Below, in pieces: positions 4,454-5,371 of a DNA stretch of 5,371 nt (position 1 is its first letter; every line of letters starts with the position of its first letter). This DNA is from an uncultured Austwickia sp. (GTDB lineage Bacteria > Actinomycetota > Actinomycetes > Actinomycetales > Dermatophilaceae): NCBI GenBank assembly GCA_934678955.1, contig CAKUSI010000276.1, forward strand, positions 1 through 5,371, in the 5' to 3' direction. Both the position numbers and the translations under genes were made by a program. The notes below the pieces were generated by a model, which saw only the letters and a program-made list of their open reading frames with translations, was not told where the DNA came from and ran no database searches.

Positions 4454-5371
4454 TCACTCCTCGTCGGCGTCGCGTTGGGCCTCTTCGTCGACCAGCTTCT
4501 CCGCGAGGTGGCCCGCGGAGTCGGAGAGCGTCATGACGCCCTGGGCGACCCCGTTGACGTGCCCGCCCACCCGGACCGTGTGGTCGGCGCTGACCTCGAG
4601 TTCGACCACGGATGGGCGCCCGACGCCGAAACCCTGGACGACCTCGTACGTGCCAGGCAGATCGTGGAACGCCAGCCAATGGCCGAGGTCGCCGGCGCCG
4701 GAACCGGTCGCCGCCACCTCGACGACGCCCCCGCCGGGGCCGTAGAACATGCGCGAGTGGATCGTCCGCTCGTCCTCCCGCGCCCACACCTGGACCTGCG
4801 GCTCGGTGTTGAGGAGCATGGCGTACGAGTGCAGCATGCGCGCGTCCAGCGTCGCCCGCTGGACGTCCTCGGGGCGGGCGACGGGCAGGATGATGCCGGA
4901 GCGCCCGGAGTCCACCACCATGACGTCGTTGACGAGGGCCTCCAGCGGCAGACCGACCAGCGAGGCCAGGATCTGCGGGCTGGAGTTGAGCGTGCGGGCT
5001 TCCGCGGGGCGCGCCATGATCTGCCAGTTGTCCCCGCCGGTCGGGGTGACCAAGGTGTCTCGCCCGGCGTCGGTCTCGATGTGCAGGACGAGGGCCGACC
5101 GGGGGTTGCCGTTGAGGTCGTTCACGACGTGCGCGGTGGCGAGCGCCGCGCTACCGGCGAAGCGCTGCTCGCCGTTGGCGGCGTAGCAGGAGATCTCGGC
5201 GCCGTGGCGGGACACCGAGTTGAGGAACACCGTGTCGGTGTTGAACTGCTTCGCGATCGACCGCATCTGGCCGTCGTCGAGGGCGGAGCCGTCTTCGATC
5301 ACGCAGACGGGGTTGCCGGAGAACGTGTCCCGGCTCTCGGCGAAGACGTTGACGAGGCGATACGTGAGGTC
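4454..5371 (-). CDS. PhzF-like isomerase family protein, 5' end outside window, altered active site
   Basis: The visible 305 residues cover nearly the whole protein; reading is open to the window edge and begins DLTYRLVNVFAE, the usual first strand, so only the first few codons are missing. PhzF-family proteins are two-domain, diaminopimelate epimerase-like isomerases that move a proton on small metabolites. Family marks are FSGNPVCVIEDG (17-28), FAG-SAALATAHVV (71-83), ATGSGAG (221-227) and QGFGVGRPS (246-254). Compared with PhzF (E45, H74, D208, S213), the motif N-x-S-E-T reads NTDTVF (44-49), the GH of FAGH reads GS (S74), and the D of EDP-ATGS reads V219. Only the serine (S224) is kept. 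The C-terminus ends in an acidic tail (EEAQRDADEE). Normal isomerase chemistry is therefore doubtful. It is convergent with the thiamine operon, with no evident functional link. The substrate is unknown. Confidence 0.85.
   Translation of the reverse strand, partial: DLTYRLVNVFAESRDTFSGNPVCVIEDGSALDDGQMRSIAKQFNTDTVFLNSVSRHGAEISCYAANGEQRFAGSAALATAHVVNDLNGNPRSALVLHIETDAGRDTLVTPTGGDNWQIMARPAEARTLNSSPQILASLVGLPLEALVNDVMVVDSGRSGIILPVARPEDVQRATLDARMLHSYAMLLNTEPQVQVWAREDERTIHSRMFYGPGGGVVEVAATGSGAGDLGHWLAFHDLPGTYEVVQGFGVGRPSVVELEVSADHTVRVGGHVNGVAQGVMTLSDSAGHLAEKLVDEEAQRDADEE

Noticed and set aside
1..5371. CRISPR array, insertion sequence, tRNA or rRNA
   Set aside because: No regularly spaced repeats, transposase motifs, terminal inverted repeats with target duplications, or tRNA/rRNA signatures were seen on either strand.

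Overview
The window is strongly GC-rich, with G or C at most third codon positions, frequent GTG starts, a DUF4235 gene and a TPP-riboswitch-controlled ykoE transporter operon. This points to a high-GC Gram-positive bacterium (Actinomycetota). The genus cannot be fixed from the sequence.

Layout. Positions 1-56 hold a codon-phased 15-bp tandem repeat that ends at the stop codon of the first gene. On the minus strand, 57-767 encodes a peptidase E-like (family S51) protein and 895-1173 a small DUF4235 membrane protein. A long perfect hairpin (846-886) separates these two genes. The interval 1174-1415 holds the DUF4235 ribosome binding site, a plus-strand promoter and a complete TPP riboswitch. 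On the plus strand follow three tightly packed genes of an energy-coupling factor (ECF) vitamin transporter: the YkoE-type S component (1416-2084), an EcfA with two fused ATPase domains (2086-3684) and the EcfT transmembrane component (3681-4409). A hairpin (4414-4447) lies in the convergent gap, and 4454-5371 is a minus-strand PhzF-like gene whose first codons lie outside the window.

How the genes work together. The operon is a self-contained group I ECF importer for thiamine or its pyrimidine precursor. YkoE binds the vitamin, the double ATPase hydrolyses ATP and EcfT couples the two. The operon appears to be shut off by thiamine pyrophosphate through the leader RNA. Promoter, aptamer, Shine-Dalgarno and start codon are packed with almost no spare bases, which suggests translational control through the P1 stem. 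The flanking minus-strand genes have no evident link to thiamine.

Most worth a second look: both flanking enzyme-family genes are intact reading frames with altered active-site motifs. The S51 protein has glycine where the nucleophilic serine belongs. The PhzF-like protein appears to differ at three of the four residues recognised as the PhzF active site. Otherwise the region looks like ordinary chromosome; I see no mobile element, CRISPR, tRNA or rRNA.
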